From Sinohyriopsis cumingii (Eukaryota > Mollusca > Bivalvia > Unionida > Unionidae): a DNA stretch of 64,000 bases. The translations under genes were made by a program, and so were the position numbers. Each line of letters starts with the position of its first letter. The stretch's first letter is position 1. The stretch lies in assembly GCA_028554795.2 (NCBI GenBank), contig CM068825.1:161011398-161075397 (forward strand). The letters are read 5' to 3'. The notes under the pieces were generated by a model, which was given only the letters and a program-made list of their open reading frames with translations, ran no database searches and was not told the DNA's origin. Shown here in pieces: positions 36,279 to 44,047 of this stretch.

Positions 36279-36734
36279 ATGGATACTTTACAAGAGAACA
36301 TTCGTGCTTTGCCTGTGGAGTTGAGAGAACGCATTTACCGAGAGCTGGTCAAAATACAAGTGAAACGTAAAGAACAATTGCATCCGTTACGTCACCGGTG
36401 TTTGAACCACTGGTACCTGAAGGCTATACAAGGATTGATTCAATTGAAAGTGTTCCATCGGACAGACATTGATGAACGATCCTCTAGTTTTAAAAAGGAT
36501 TGGTTTGTTATGGACGATTCTACCTACATCACTGTAAACGTACTGCATCGAATTCCAGAGGAAGAGTTAACGAATTACCAACATCTTGAACACAATGTCA
36601 ACTTAGTGAAAGAGGAAACTTCTGAACGAATTGTAATGTGTAGATTAGTGACTGAACGATTTAAATTCGACACTGAAGTAAAACCATGTTTCTGCAAAGA
36701 GTACATTTCTTGTGTCAGACCAAAGAGGATTTAG
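36279..36734 (+). CDS. F-box-like protein, paralogue 1
   Basis: 151 aa. The N-terminus MDTLQENIRALPVELRERIYRELVK fits the start of an F-box (LPxEL..I...L), and no other domain is recognised. The remaining ~120 residues include a conserved HxLRHxxxNHWYL stretch and an 'EEELTNYQHL' stretch shared with paralogue 3. F-box proteins recruit substrates to SCF ubiquitin ligases, and viral F-box proteins are known, but the match here rests on a short motif. No clear TATA box was found upstream. Confidence 0.7.
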   Translation: MDTLQENIRALPVELRERIYRELVKIQVKRKEQLHPLRHRCLNHWYLKAIQGLIQLKVFHRTDIDERSSSFKKDWFVMDDSTYITVNVLHRIPEEELTNYQHLEHNVNLVKEETSERIVMCRLVTERFKFDTEVKPCFCKEYISCVRPKRI

Positions 36735-36746
36735 TATGACCTATTC

Positions 36747-37019
36747 ATGGATACTTTGTTAGAGAACATTCGTGCTTTGCCTGTGGAGTTGAGAGAACGC
36801 ATTTACCGAGAACTGATCAAAATACAAGTGAAACGCAAACTCAAAGTGATTCGTCCGTTTTTAAATTATGCTATGTTCCAAAGTACAAGAAGACTGATTA
36901 TGAGTGGATATTACATTAGGCACAAAGGTAAACGAGGCTATTGGCCACCACCCAACGATTCCAAAAACAGTGTATATACTTATGGATACTTTACAAGAGA
37001 ACATTTTGGGCTTGCCTGA
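36747..37019 (+). CDS. F-box-like protein, paralogue 2 (truncated)
   Basis: 90 aa. The first ~28 residues are nearly identical to paralogue 1 (MDTLLENIRALPVELRERIY). The protein then diverges and ends inside the beginning of paralogue 3 (the last 38 bp overlap in another frame). It looks like a partial tandem duplicate that has lost its C-terminal domain. Confidence 0.55.
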   Translation: MDTLLENIRALPVELRERIYRELIKIQVKRKLKVIRPFLNYAMFQSTRRLIMSGYYIRHKGKRGYWPPPNDSKNSVYTYGYFTREHFGLA

Positions 37020-37506
37020 GGAGTTGAGAGAAAGGATTTACCGAGAGCTGGTGAAAATACAAGTCAAACGTAAAGAACAATTGCATCCGTTACGTCACCA
37101 GATCTTTAACCACTGGTACCTGAATGGTATAAGAGGACTGATTCGTCAGAAATTTTTTCAGTGGTCAGACCTTGTTGAACACTTTCAGTTTATGGATGAG
37201 GATGGACCAGACGTTCGTAATTTTGGTTACTTCGAGATTCACTTACTGCAACGTATTGAGGAAGACGAGTTAAAGGATTACCAACATTTGTTACATGGAA
37301 TCTGCTTAGAAAAAGACGAAACATCTAGACAAACTCTGACGTTTCAATTACAGTATGTAACATTTAAATTCCCTACTGGAGAACGAACGTGTTTGGTTAG
37401 AAATTACCTTTATTGCTTCCGAAACAAAGACACTATAAAATCAAGTTGCCATGCCACGGATTATGTCACATATCATTCAACAGATTCCGTGGAAGGAATT
37501 CAATGA
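36982..37506 (+). CDS. F-box-like protein, paralogue 3
   Basis: 174 aa. The start at 36,982 was chosen because MDTLQENILGLPEELRERIY aligns with the starts of paralogues 1 and 2; the upstream in-frame ATG at 36,904 would add 26 residues that belong to paralogue 2 sequence. It keeps the full-length layout of paralogue 1, including the HPLRH..NHWYL and DYQHL segments. The 3' part overlaps the next gene's start and contains a TATAAAA (37,434-37,440). Confidence 0.68.
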   Translation: MDTLQENILGLPEELRERIYRELVKIQVKRKEQLHPLRHQIFNHWYLNGIRGLIRQKFFQWSDLVEHFQFMDEDGPDVRNFGYFEIHLLQRIEEDELKDYQHLLHGICLEKDETSRQTLTFQLQYVTFKFPTGERTCLVRNYLYCFRNKDTIKSSCHATDYVTYHSTDSVEGIQ

Positions 37507-37675
37507 CCATATTCAAACCGTGGATCATTACCATCAATTATTACAAGAACTTTATCCATTCAATTTGGGACGACAAGTGGTGTGTGTCTTAGTGACTTGT
37601 TTTCTGGGATTTCGTTTACCAGCCGATTCTTTGTGGACTCTTTACGATCAGTACTTACCACCTCAATGGCCTTAA
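37451..37675 (+). CDS. Small hypothetical protein
   Basis: 74 aa, starting MPRIMSHIIQQ (or at the second Met, 37,463). It has a hydrophobic stretch VVCVLVTCFLGF. It ends 10 bp inside the start of the next frame, and the two may be a single gene separated by a 1-nt shift. No family recognised. Confidence 0.4.
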   Translation: MPRIMSHIIQQIPWKEFNDHIQTVDHYHQLLQELYPFNLGRQVVCVLVTCFLGFRLPADSLWTLYDQYLPPQWP

Positions 37676-38173
37676 ATGGTCACGAAAAACTCCTTTTGCT
37701 CAAAGCCTTGCGTTTTCATCTGGATACTTCTCGACCTCAACAGGAAAAAAAGATTCGTCAACTGTTAGCTACGCAAGACGTGTATGACGATGTGTGTGTA
37801 GCTTGTGACTTACATCCCCATTGGACAGATGTCCGTGCCTGGAAAGAATGGGGTTTTGAGGCTTGGACCCAAGAAGTGGCCCAGTATGCACGAGAGTTGT
37901 TCAAGGAAAAAAGTTACTTTTCAACCCGTGTTAGTGATGGTGCCAGAAGAACCCGTCACCCAGGACAGGACTGTCGTGGATAGGCCTGAAAGACCCTTTC
38001 GGGAGGACACTTGTGTGACCTTACCCCCTACTATAGAACTGGTTAGAACATTACCCAAAACATGTTGTACAGACACTTGTGTTTATTCCACGTTCATAGT
38101 TATCATGTGCCTTTTATCCTTGTACTTAAGCCTTTGGCTTTTATGTATTTTTGTCTTTCGTATTCATGTTTGA
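37666..38173 (+). CDS. Probable tail-anchored membrane protein, two frames
   Basis: The first frame (37,666-37,983, 105 aa, MALNGHEKLLLLKALR) is helical and has tryptophan-rich HWTDVRAWKEWGF. A second frame (37,805-38,173) takes over after an A6 run at about 37,908; it is proline/arginine-rich and then has a ~25-residue hydrophobic segment (FIVIMCLLSLYLSLWLLCIF) seven residues from its end. A 1-nt indel at the A-run would make one gene with a C-terminal membrane anchor. Next to BIR genes an apoptosis-related role is tempting, but no BH or death-fold motif can be demonstrated. Confidence 0.5.
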
Positions 38174-38180
38174 AACATTC

Positions 38181-38186
38181 AATAAA
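38181..38186 (+). terminator. Poly(A) signal AATAAA
   Basis: AATAAA 8 bp after the stop at 38,173, closing the accessory block before the ATPase promoter. This contrasts with the histone-type ends of the arm genes. Confidence 0.65.
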
Positions 38187-38200
38187 CGAGTTCTGAAAAA

Positions 38201-38208
38201 AGTATATA
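38201..38208 (+). promoter_or_regulatory. TATA box of the ATPase gene
   Basis: TATATAAA within GTATATAAACTC, about 55 bp before the ATG at 38,257. Confidence 0.6.
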
Positions 38209-38256
38209 AACTCTTGTCTTGTTTGTTTTCGCGTCACAAGTGACATTTCTCACACC

Positions 38257-39012
38257 ATGGCTACCTCTGCTGCCTCTGCTCCCTCTTCCTCTACTGTCAA
38301 AGTCATCGACGAACACTTAGATCGTGCCAGTTGGGAGGCTTTATATCTTCGCCATCCCTTTAACATGCTCATTGCTGGACCTAGCGGTTCAGGCAAAACC
38401 GAATTCGTCAAACGTTTGATCGAACATAAACATCATTTGATCGATCGACCCCCTCAACGGATCGTGTGGTGTTACAAAGAGTGGCAATCGGCGTACAGCC
38501 TCTTGCGAGAAAGTCAAGGCGATTCCATCGTGTTTGTGGAAGGCATTCCTAAAGAAGACGACGGAATCGTCTCTGACTCCCGTCAAACCCATTTGGTCAT
38601 TTTCGACGACATGTTAGGAGAAGACGAAGAAGAAATTAAATTGTGGTTCACGCGCAAAGGGCATCACCGTAATGCCAGTGTCGTTTACATCACCCAAAAT
38701 TTGTTTCAACAAAGTAAAGCCCATCGCACCATCAGTCTCAATGCGCATTACGTGGTCTTATTTAAAAGCCCTCGAGATAAATCGCAAGTGCAAGTCTTAG
38801 CCAAACAGTTAGGAACGCCTTGGCTGACTCAGGCGTACGACGATGCCACTCAAACGCCACACGCCTATTTACTCGTCGATTTGAAACCTACGACTCCCGA
38901 GGATTTGCGATTTCGTACCCACTTGTTTCACCACTGGTGCCAAGACGGAGGGCCTGTCCTGTACACGTCTCCGTCCTCGACTTCATTTCCCTCCCCATCA
39001 AAAAATCTATAA
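38257..39012 (+). CDS. Genome-packaging ATPase (FtsK/HerA type)
   Basis: 251 aa. Walker A GPSGSGKT at residues 41-48, Walker B LVIFDD at 113-118, and a downstream YITQN sensor-like motif (about 144-148), the pattern of the Polinton/adintovirus A32-like packaging ATPase. It would drive DNA into the capsid made by the proteins encoded downstream. Length is normal for the family and the frame is intact. The stop codon lies inside the TATA box of the next gene. Confidence 0.93.
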   Translation: MATSAASAPSSSTVKVIDEHLDRASWEALYLRHPFNMLIAGPSGSGKTEFVKRLIEHKHHLIDRPPQRIVWCYKEWQSAYSLLRESQGDSIVFVEGIPKEDDGIVSDSRQTHLVIFDDMLGEDEEEIKLWFTRKGHHRNASVVYITQNLFQQSKAHRTISLNAHYVVLFKSPRDKSQVQVLAKQLGTPWLTQAYDDATQTPHAYLLVDLKPTTPEDLRFRTHLFHHWCQDGGPVLYTSPSSTSFPSPSKNL

Positions 39013-39015
39013 AAA
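39008..39015 (+). promoter_or_regulatory. TATA box overlapping the ATPase stop codon
   Basis: TATAAAAA whose third to fifth bases are the TAA stop (39,010-39,012) of the ATPase. The next ATG is at 39,054. Confidence 0.6.
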
Positions 39016-39053
39016 CCTCAGACCCTTTTTCGTCTGTCTCACACAGTGTGAAC

Positions 39054-39980
39054 ATGACGTCCCTTCAGTCGCATCTTCCCGTCAAATTGATTCGTGCCTT
39101 CTATGGCATCAGTCGAGAAAAAAATCCACAAACAGGAGCTCGTGTCTTAGAAGCTAGTCTCAAAGAAGTCTTACGATGGTTCACGGTGACGGCACGTCAA
39201 ATACTGCAAGGAATCATTCAGATTCCTCATCAAACCAAACGCTTTTTCGATCGAAACAAAGTCGCTTTGGTCCAACTGGCCGATCCCCGCATCGACACTC
39301 AAACCAAAAAACAAATCATTTTGAAACCTGGAGGGAGCGGTACTCTAGGAGGGGTCATCATTCGCTCACTCTTAAGATGGGATCCTAATGCCCCCAAAGT
39401 TATCCCCAAGACAAAAGTCCAACGAAGCCCCAAGAAGAAAAAGAAAAAGACCAGGTCCCCAAAGAGAAGAACTTCTCCAGTGGCGGGACCCTCCTCTTAC
39501 CAGACACCACCCCGGAAAAAGAAAAGAAGCTCCAAGAAAAAGAAAAGTCCACAGAAGAAAACTAGTCGCAAGAGAGGCACTTCGGCCAGGACGCAACCTT
39601 ACACTCGCAAACCACGATCTGCCACGGCGGTGACTACGTCTCCGGCATCCTCACGTTTGTCCACTTCTCCGTTGATGACACCAGGAACTGAAGAGTACTT
39701 GGAGACGTTGATCACACCAAGAACTTCTCCGTTGATGACCCCCAAAAGAACTTCCCCAGTGGCAGGACCCTCCAATTTGGCGGCAGTGGCTGCTGCTCAC
39801 AAAGTACCTTCTCCCAAAATCAAAGTCCATGAAAGATCGGGCATGTTACAAAGTTTACTGGATTTGTCCAAGCAAGAACTGGCTCGATTTAGTCCGTTAC
39901 GTACCCCTGCACGACGTGTCATGCCTGTCCTCAAACTGATACGACGTAAAGACAATCAGTGGCGACGCGTTCCAGTATAA
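39054..39980 (+). CDS. Basic, Lys/Arg/Ser/Pro-rich core-like protein
   Basis: 308 aa. The start at ATG 39,054 was chosen because it lies 46 bp from the TATA box; the open frame extends upstream through ATPase sequence. The N-terminal ~110 residues are helical, ending in a GGSGTLGG segment followed by a hydrophobic stretch. The rest is very basic (KKKKKKTRSPKRR and similar), with repeated TSPLMTP and TSPVAGPS phrases. Composition suits a DNA-condensing core protein, and the GG-containing segment could be a protease processing site; both are inference. It ends in the TATA box of the next gene. Confidence 0.75.
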   Translation: MTSLQSHLPVKLIRAFYGISREKNPQTGARVLEASLKEVLRWFTVTARQILQGIIQIPHQTKRFFDRNKVALVQLADPRIDTQTKKQIILKPGGSGTLGGVIIRSLLRWDPNAPKVIPKTKVQRSPKKKKKKTRSPKRRTSPVAGPSSYQTPPRKKKRSSKKKKSPQKKTSRKRGTSARTQPYTRKPRSATAVTTSPASSRLSTSPLMTPGTEEYLETLITPRTSPLMTPKRTSPVAGPSNLAAVAAAHKVPSPKIKVHERSGMLQSLLDLSKQELARFSPLRTPARRVMPVLKLIRRKDNQWRRVPV

Positions 39981-39984
39981 AAAA
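39976..39984 (+). promoter_or_regulatory. TATA box overlapping a stop codon
   Basis: TATAAAAAA containing the TAA (39,978-39,980) of the basic protein gene. The next ATG is at 40,039. Confidence 0.6.
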
Positions 39985-40038
39985 GGCCTGTGACCGAGTA
40001 AGGTATCAGTGTTTTTTGGTGCTCCTAAAGACTCAAAG

Positions 40039-40425
40039 ATGTCACCCTCCAGAAAACCCCAAGGAAAGAAAAGGAAAGGACTGCCACCACGTTTAGCCAA
40101 ACATGGGGACCTGTTATCTGTCCTGTCCAAAGCTTCTCCACCCCTTACGAAAAAAACTCATTCAAACGGCCTCCAAAGAGGTCATGGATACCGTGTGCGA
40201 ATGTTGTTTGAACGTTTTGAAAGGCACGATTCCTTTGTCCAAACACCAGAAACAATGCTTAAGCAAGCATCGTCACGTTCTTCGCCAAATGGTTCGAAAG
40301 AAAATTCCCATTCGTCAAAAAAGAAGATGTTAGTGCAACGTGGAGGCATTTTGCCTTTCTTGTTAGGCCCCATACTGAAAGGAGTCTTGGGAACAATGTT
40401 GGGAGGACTGGTGGGAGCAAGATAA
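40039..40425 (+). pseudogene. Small basic virion-like protein with C-terminal hydrophobic tail, two frameshifts
   Basis: Three consecutive frame segments look like one Polinton-type gene. An N-terminal KGLPPRLAKHGDLLSVL part is followed by a middle part in another frame (KLIQTASKEVMDTVCECCLN, SKHQKQCL), and then the original frame resumes with LVQRGGILPFLLGPILKG, a glycine-rich hydrophobic tail. The shifts lie near 40,135 and at an A6 run near 40,316 and cancel each other. Many Polintons carry a protein with this order of parts (from memory), probably a minor capsid or membrane-active component. The stop TAA again sits in an A-rich TATA-like sequence. Confidence 0.7.
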
Positions 40426-40430
40426 AAAGG
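40422..40430 (+). promoter_or_regulatory. TATA-like box overlapping a stop codon
   Basis: ATAAAAAGG, including the TAA stop at 40,423-40,425; the next ATG is 53 bp on at 40,475. This is the third consecutive gene junction with this arrangement. Confidence 0.5.
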
Positions 40431-40474
40431 CCCTCGGAAGTCCCAAGATCTCAGAATCGACCCCTGACAACCCC

Positions 40475-41122
40475 ATGGAAGGACGAAAACTAGCTTTAGT
40501 GCCTTACAAACGATGGATGGAATACCATCGGTGGCAAGAACAACGCACCCCGCATTTACCTCCCAATCCCAATTTGAGCGAAATGTCCCAGTTACAACAC
40601 GAATTGCAGTCCTTGATGGATCGCCAAGATTTGTCCGAAACAGAAAAATCGCAAAAGTACGGTCAACTCTTGCAACGACTGCAACTCTTTCACCAGAAAG
40701 CTTTAGACGAAACAGCTCTACCCACTCTGAAAGATTTTAAGACCTTGATGAAAAGTCCAGCACCATCACCAGTACCAGTACCAGTACCAGTTCCACCACT
40801 ACCAGTGACCAAGACAGAAAAAGGAAAAGAAGAAGAAGAAGAAGGGTTTCAAACTCCACCAGAAAAAGTACGCAAGTTAACAACACCACCTACCTCCAGA
40901 ATTGGATGGATTAAAAAGATGATGGCCACCCCTTCTTCATCACAAGAGAAAAAGAAAGTGAAGACAGAAGTGAAGACAGAAGTGAAACAAGAACCGATAT
41001 CCCCTGCTCAGACATCCTCCTCTTCAACACCTATTGCCGGTCGCACACGCAAAGCATTGCAATCCAAGAAAATACCCCAAGAGAAAAAGAGTAGCCTCTT
41101 CCAAGAGTGGGTGCCTTATTAA
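40475..41122 (+). CDS. Coiled-coil / Pro-Lys-rich Polinton protein
   Basis: 215 aa. The N-terminus MEGRKLALVPYKRWMEYHRW recalls the 'ALVP' start of a conserved but uncharacterised Polinton protein. Residues ~35-80 are a likely coiled coil (QLQHELQSLMDRQDLSETE). A PVPVPVP tract, an acidic run and a KTEVKTEVKQEP repeat follow; the last is reminiscent of a SUMOylation-like VKQEP motif. The C-terminus overlaps the upstream extension of the integrase frame. Role unknown, probably structural. Confidence 0.65.
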   Translation: MEGRKLALVPYKRWMEYHRWQEQRTPHLPPNPNLSEMSQLQHELQSLMDRQDLSETEKSQKYGQLLQRLQLFHQKALDETALPTLKDFKTLMKSPAPSPVPVPVPVPPLPVTKTEKGKEEEEEGFQTPPEKVRKLTTPPTSRIGWIKKMMATPSSSQEKKKVKTEVKTEVKQEPISPAQTSSSSTPIAGRTRKALQSKKIPQEKKSSLFQEWVPY

Positions 41123-41144
41123 GACACCAATCAACACAAAAAAA

Positions 41145-42254
41145 ATGGAAAAAGTCTTAGCCAACATTTACTACGATCCCTCGCATCCTGCAGGTTACGC
41201 AGGAGTTCAAAAATTGTATCGTGCTGCCAAAACGCGACTGAAAAGTCTCCGTTTACCTCAAGTGCAACGATGGTTACAAGAACAAGCTACCTACACTTTG
41301 CACAAACCCATTCGACGCAAGTTTGCCAGAAGTCGCACCCGAGTGGAAGGCATCGATCATCAATGGCAAGCCGATTTAGCCGATGTCTCTCATTTGGCCA
41401 GCTACAATCGTGGCTACAAATATTTGTTTTGTGTCATCGACGTCTTTTCCAAATTTGCCTGGGTCGTGCCCTTGACTTCCAAATCCAGCAGCGAGTTAGT
41501 GCGAGCCCTGCAACGGGTGTTGAAACAAAGCGGTCGTCACCCACTTCGATGGCAAACGGACAAAGGCACCGAATTTCTGAACCAAGCTTTCCAAAAAGAA
41601 TTAATGAAACGTGACATTCATTTTTTTACCACCGAGAATCCCGAAACCAAAGCCAGCATCGTGGAACGTTTTCAACGCACTTTGAAAGAACGCATGTGGA
41701 AATATTTTACGCATCACCACACTCTGAAGTACATCGACATCTTACCTCACCTGGTGCAAGCGTACAACCAATCTTACCATCGAAGCATCGGACGTGCCCC
41801 GCAAGACGTGACTCCCGACAACGAAGTGCTGGTGTTTGAGCGCCTGTTTGGTACGTCCCCGACGAGGGCTGTCCCCAAGAAAAGTGGAGAGTTGGCCGTA
41901 GGAGATTGGGTGCGCATTGGCAAAACCAAACGCACTTTCGACAAAGGTTACTTACCTAACTGGACGACCGAATTGTTTCGCGTCACTGGACGAGTGCATG
42001 GCCGTCATCCTGCCGTCTATAAATTGGAAGACATGAACGGAGAAGTGCTCAAAGGAACGTTTTATTTTCCCGAGTTACAACGTGTCACCAAAAAAGAAGA
42101 CGTGTACGACATCGAAAGCATTCTCGAACGCAGAACCCGTAAAGTGGGCAAACGACGTGTCAAAGAAGTCAAAGTACGTTGGAAAGGATATCCACCCAGT
42201 TTCGATTCTTGGATCGACGCTTCGCAAGTCATCGACTATAAAAAGAAGAAGTGA
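41145..42254 (+). CDS. int: Retroviral-type integrase with chromodomain
   Basis: 369 aa from ATG 41,145. The catalytic core has D77 (WQADL), D139 (WQTDKGTEF) and E174 (ASIVERF), giving exactly D-x34-E between the last two, a DD35E enzyme. Conserved FCVIDVFSKFAW and the YN-x-SYHRSIGRAP stretch are present. The C-terminal ~50 residues are a chromodomain (YDIESILERR, VKVRWKGYP, FDSWIDASQVI), likely to guide insertion through chromatin marks. It would act on the AG...CT ends of the inverted repeats and generate the 6-bp CATGAT duplication. The frame is intact. Confidence 0.96.
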   Translation: MEKVLANIYYDPSHPAGYAGVQKLYRAAKTRLKSLRLPQVQRWLQEQATYTLHKPIRRKFARSRTRVEGIDHQWQADLADVSHLASYNRGYKYLFCVIDVFSKFAWVVPLTSKSSSELVRALQRVLKQSGRHPLRWQTDKGTEFLNQAFQKELMKRDIHFFTTENPETKASIVERFQRTLKERMWKYFTHHHTLKYIDILPHLVQAYNQSYHRSIGRAPQDVTPDNEVLVFERLFGTSPTRAVPKKSGELAVGDWVRIGKTKRTFDKGYLPNWTTELFRVTGRVHGRHPAVYKLEDMNGEVLKGTFYFPELQRVTKKEDVYDIESILERRTRKVGKRRVKEVKVRWKGYPPSFDSWIDASQVIDYKKKK

Positions 42255-42259
42255 CCATC

Positions 42260-42670
42260 ATGCCCTTTCACACAGCAGACGCAGCTACGTCGACCACTCC
42301 TTCTTCACCCAGTTCTTCTGTGCAAGATTTACAAAAACAACCCTTGTGGGTGTGGTGTGGAGAACGTGTGCCTAAAACGCAAATCGTCTTTTTCTGCCAA
42401 ATCTTCGTGGTGTATTGTGTCATCGGGGCAGCCATTGCCAATTTGAGTTTGCAACAAGGAGACAAACAATTGTGGACCATTTTATTGAGCAGTTGCATCG
42501 GTTACCTGCTTCCCAATCCCTCCCTGAAATTCTCCTCGAACGGGAACCTTGTGTCCAGTGCCAGTGTCAGTCACCACTCCAACCACAACCAGAACCCCAT
42601 TTTGGGTGGAGACACGCCTCTGACGTCCAGTAATATCCCCTCGGACAGCTACAGAACTCTGGAATTATGA
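42260..42670 (+). CDS. Two-TM membrane protein conserved in Polintons
   Basis: 136 aa; ATG 42,260 is 6 bp after the integrase stop. A Ser/Thr/Pro N-terminus is followed by WVWCGERVPKTQIVFFCQIF, a first hydrophobic segment (VVYCVIGAAIANLSL) and then LWTILLSSCIGYLLPNPSL, ending in a Ser/Asn-rich tail. The CGERVPK and GYLLPNP phrases recur in this position, before the penton gene, in many Polintons (memory). It could be a virion membrane or assembly factor. It overlaps the penton start by 4 bp (ATGA). Confidence 0.75.
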   Translation: MPFHTADAATSTTPSSPSSSVQDLQKQPLWVWCGERVPKTQIVFFCQIFVVYCVIGAAIANLSLQQGDKQLWTILLSSCIGYLLPNPSLKFSSNGNLVSSASVSHHSNHNQNPILGGDTPLTSSNIPSDSYRTLEL

Positions 42671-43605
42671 GTCACCAAAACCAATTTTACTTAACCTTAC
42701 CCAGTGACAGTTCCATGGAAGTGTTTCCCCACAACACGTTGTGCTGTTACACGGCTAAATTACCTCAAGCCATCCCCTTAGATCACGAAGCCCATTGGGA
42801 AGTGGCTTTTGTAGAAATGATTCACCCGACCCAAGTCCAGAATGTCCTTCCCAATCAAAATAAATTTGATGTGGAAGTTCATGACCCACAATTGCAACTG
42901 GAGTTGGATAAGAGAACCATATCTGACAAGAAAACCTATAATGAAAGCACTAAAAAGTGGACCTACCACTTGTTCATTCCCCCAGGCTATTATTTTAGTG
43001 GTCATCATTTGGTCAGCACCATAAGCTCCAAGTTTAATGGCGTGTTTGGGAAAGCTTTTGAGCAGGTCAAGAACAAAAGTGTCACCATGGAGTACCACAA
43101 AGTAGCTCGTCGCTTCTTGATGAAATTTGAGCAGAGTAAAATCGTAACCATTTTATTTTGTCCTGAATTGTTCGACATGTTGGGCGGTGACATGGGGCTG
43201 AGGAAGAAAGTAGAACAAAAAACACCACCCGAATCATCAGGCATTTTCGACAACGAGACTTTTGCCAAGTATTTTCGTACCCCGGTAGAACTGAACCAAG
43301 GACTGAATTTGATCTTTGTGTACTCCGATGTGGTAGAGTACAACGTGGTGGGACACACCTCCGTGCCGTTACTGCGTGTCATTCCTTTCAAAGTGGATTC
43401 TGCCACGAACGCTGACGAGGAAGGTGGAAACACTTACCACGTCCACCGCGAATTTGTCCATCCTCACTATTTGCCTGTCTGCATGTCGTATTTGGACACG
43501 GTCAACATTGCTATAAAAGGAGATTTGGGACAAAATATTCCATTCATCAAAGGAAAAGTCACGGTGAAACTCCATTTTCGAAAACGGTTTTCTCACGATT
43601 CGTAA
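42667..43605 (+). CDS. Penton (minor capsid) protein
   Basis: 312 aa. Position next to the major capsid gene, length, and phrases such as FYLTLPSDSSMEVFPHNT near the start, WEVAFVEMIHPTQ, FIPPGYYFSGHHLV and a C-terminal VKLHFRKRF identify the Polinton/adintovirus penton, a single jelly-roll protein that forms capsid vertices. The frame is intact. A decayed homologue is found at 27.4-28.03 kb on the minus strand. It contains an internal TATAAAAGG (43,512-43,520) that may serve the next gene. Confidence 0.88.
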   Translation: MSHQNQFYLTLPSDSSMEVFPHNTLCCYTAKLPQAIPLDHEAHWEVAFVEMIHPTQVQNVLPNQNKFDVEVHDPQLQLELDKRTISDKKTYNESTKKWTYHLFIPPGYYFSGHHLVSTISSKFNGVFGKAFEQVKNKSVTMEYHKVARRFLMKFEQSKIVTILFCPELFDMLGGDMGLRKKVEQKTPPESSGIFDNETFAKYFRTPVELNQGLNLIFVYSDVVEYNVVGHTSVPLLRVIPFKVDSATNADEEGGNTYHVHREFVHPHYLPVCMSYLDTVNIAIKGDLGQNIPFIKGKVTVKLHFRKRFSHDS

Positions 43606-43612
43606 GTAAGTC

Positions 43613-44032
43613 ATGTATCCAGTGTACCGAGGGGTTGCTCGACAGCGAGGACACGGTTTAGGAGACATGCTGAAATTGGCCTTTCGTTCGGTGGCCCCGG
43701 TGTTGAAATCGATGGTGACACGCGGATTGCACGCCTTGAAAGATGCGGCACTGACGCAAGGCAAAGAATTTCTCCAAAATGTCATCATCGACAAACAAAA
43801 CCCTAAAGAAGCCTTCATGAGGGCAGGCAAAAATGTCTTGCTGCAAACGGGCAAAGACATTTTAGGCCGACGAGACACACCTATAAATGCCCTGCACGCT
43901 ACCGAGTCAGGCATTCAGCAAGGACAAGGCAGAAAGAGACGACGAAGAAGAAAACACCCTTTCACCAGACTTCAAGCGAGAAAGGCCAAGAAAAGAAGAA
44001 CCGTTCGAGACTTAGACGTTTTCGATTATTGA
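43613..44032 (+). CDS. Core-like virion protein (adenovirus pVI/pX-like position)
   Basis: 139 aa. MYPVYRGVARQRGHGLGDML at the start, then an amphipathic helical middle (APVLKSMVTRGLHALKDAALTQGKEFLQ), and a very basic tail (GRKRRRRRKHPF). It lies between penton and major capsid genes, where Polintons encode a small membrane-active or DNA-binding virion protein. A decayed copy of the same protein (TLSQGKQFFQNLM) occurs at 27.1-27.4 kb. Confidence 0.8.
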   Translation: MYPVYRGVARQRGHGLGDMLKLAFRSVAPVLKSMVTRGLHALKDAALTQGKEFLQNVIIDKQNPKEAFMRAGKNVLLQTGKDILGRRDTPINALHATESGIQQGQGRKRRRRRKHPFTRLQARKAKKRRTVRDLDVFDY

Positions 44033-44047
44033 AACAGAGAAAAAAAA

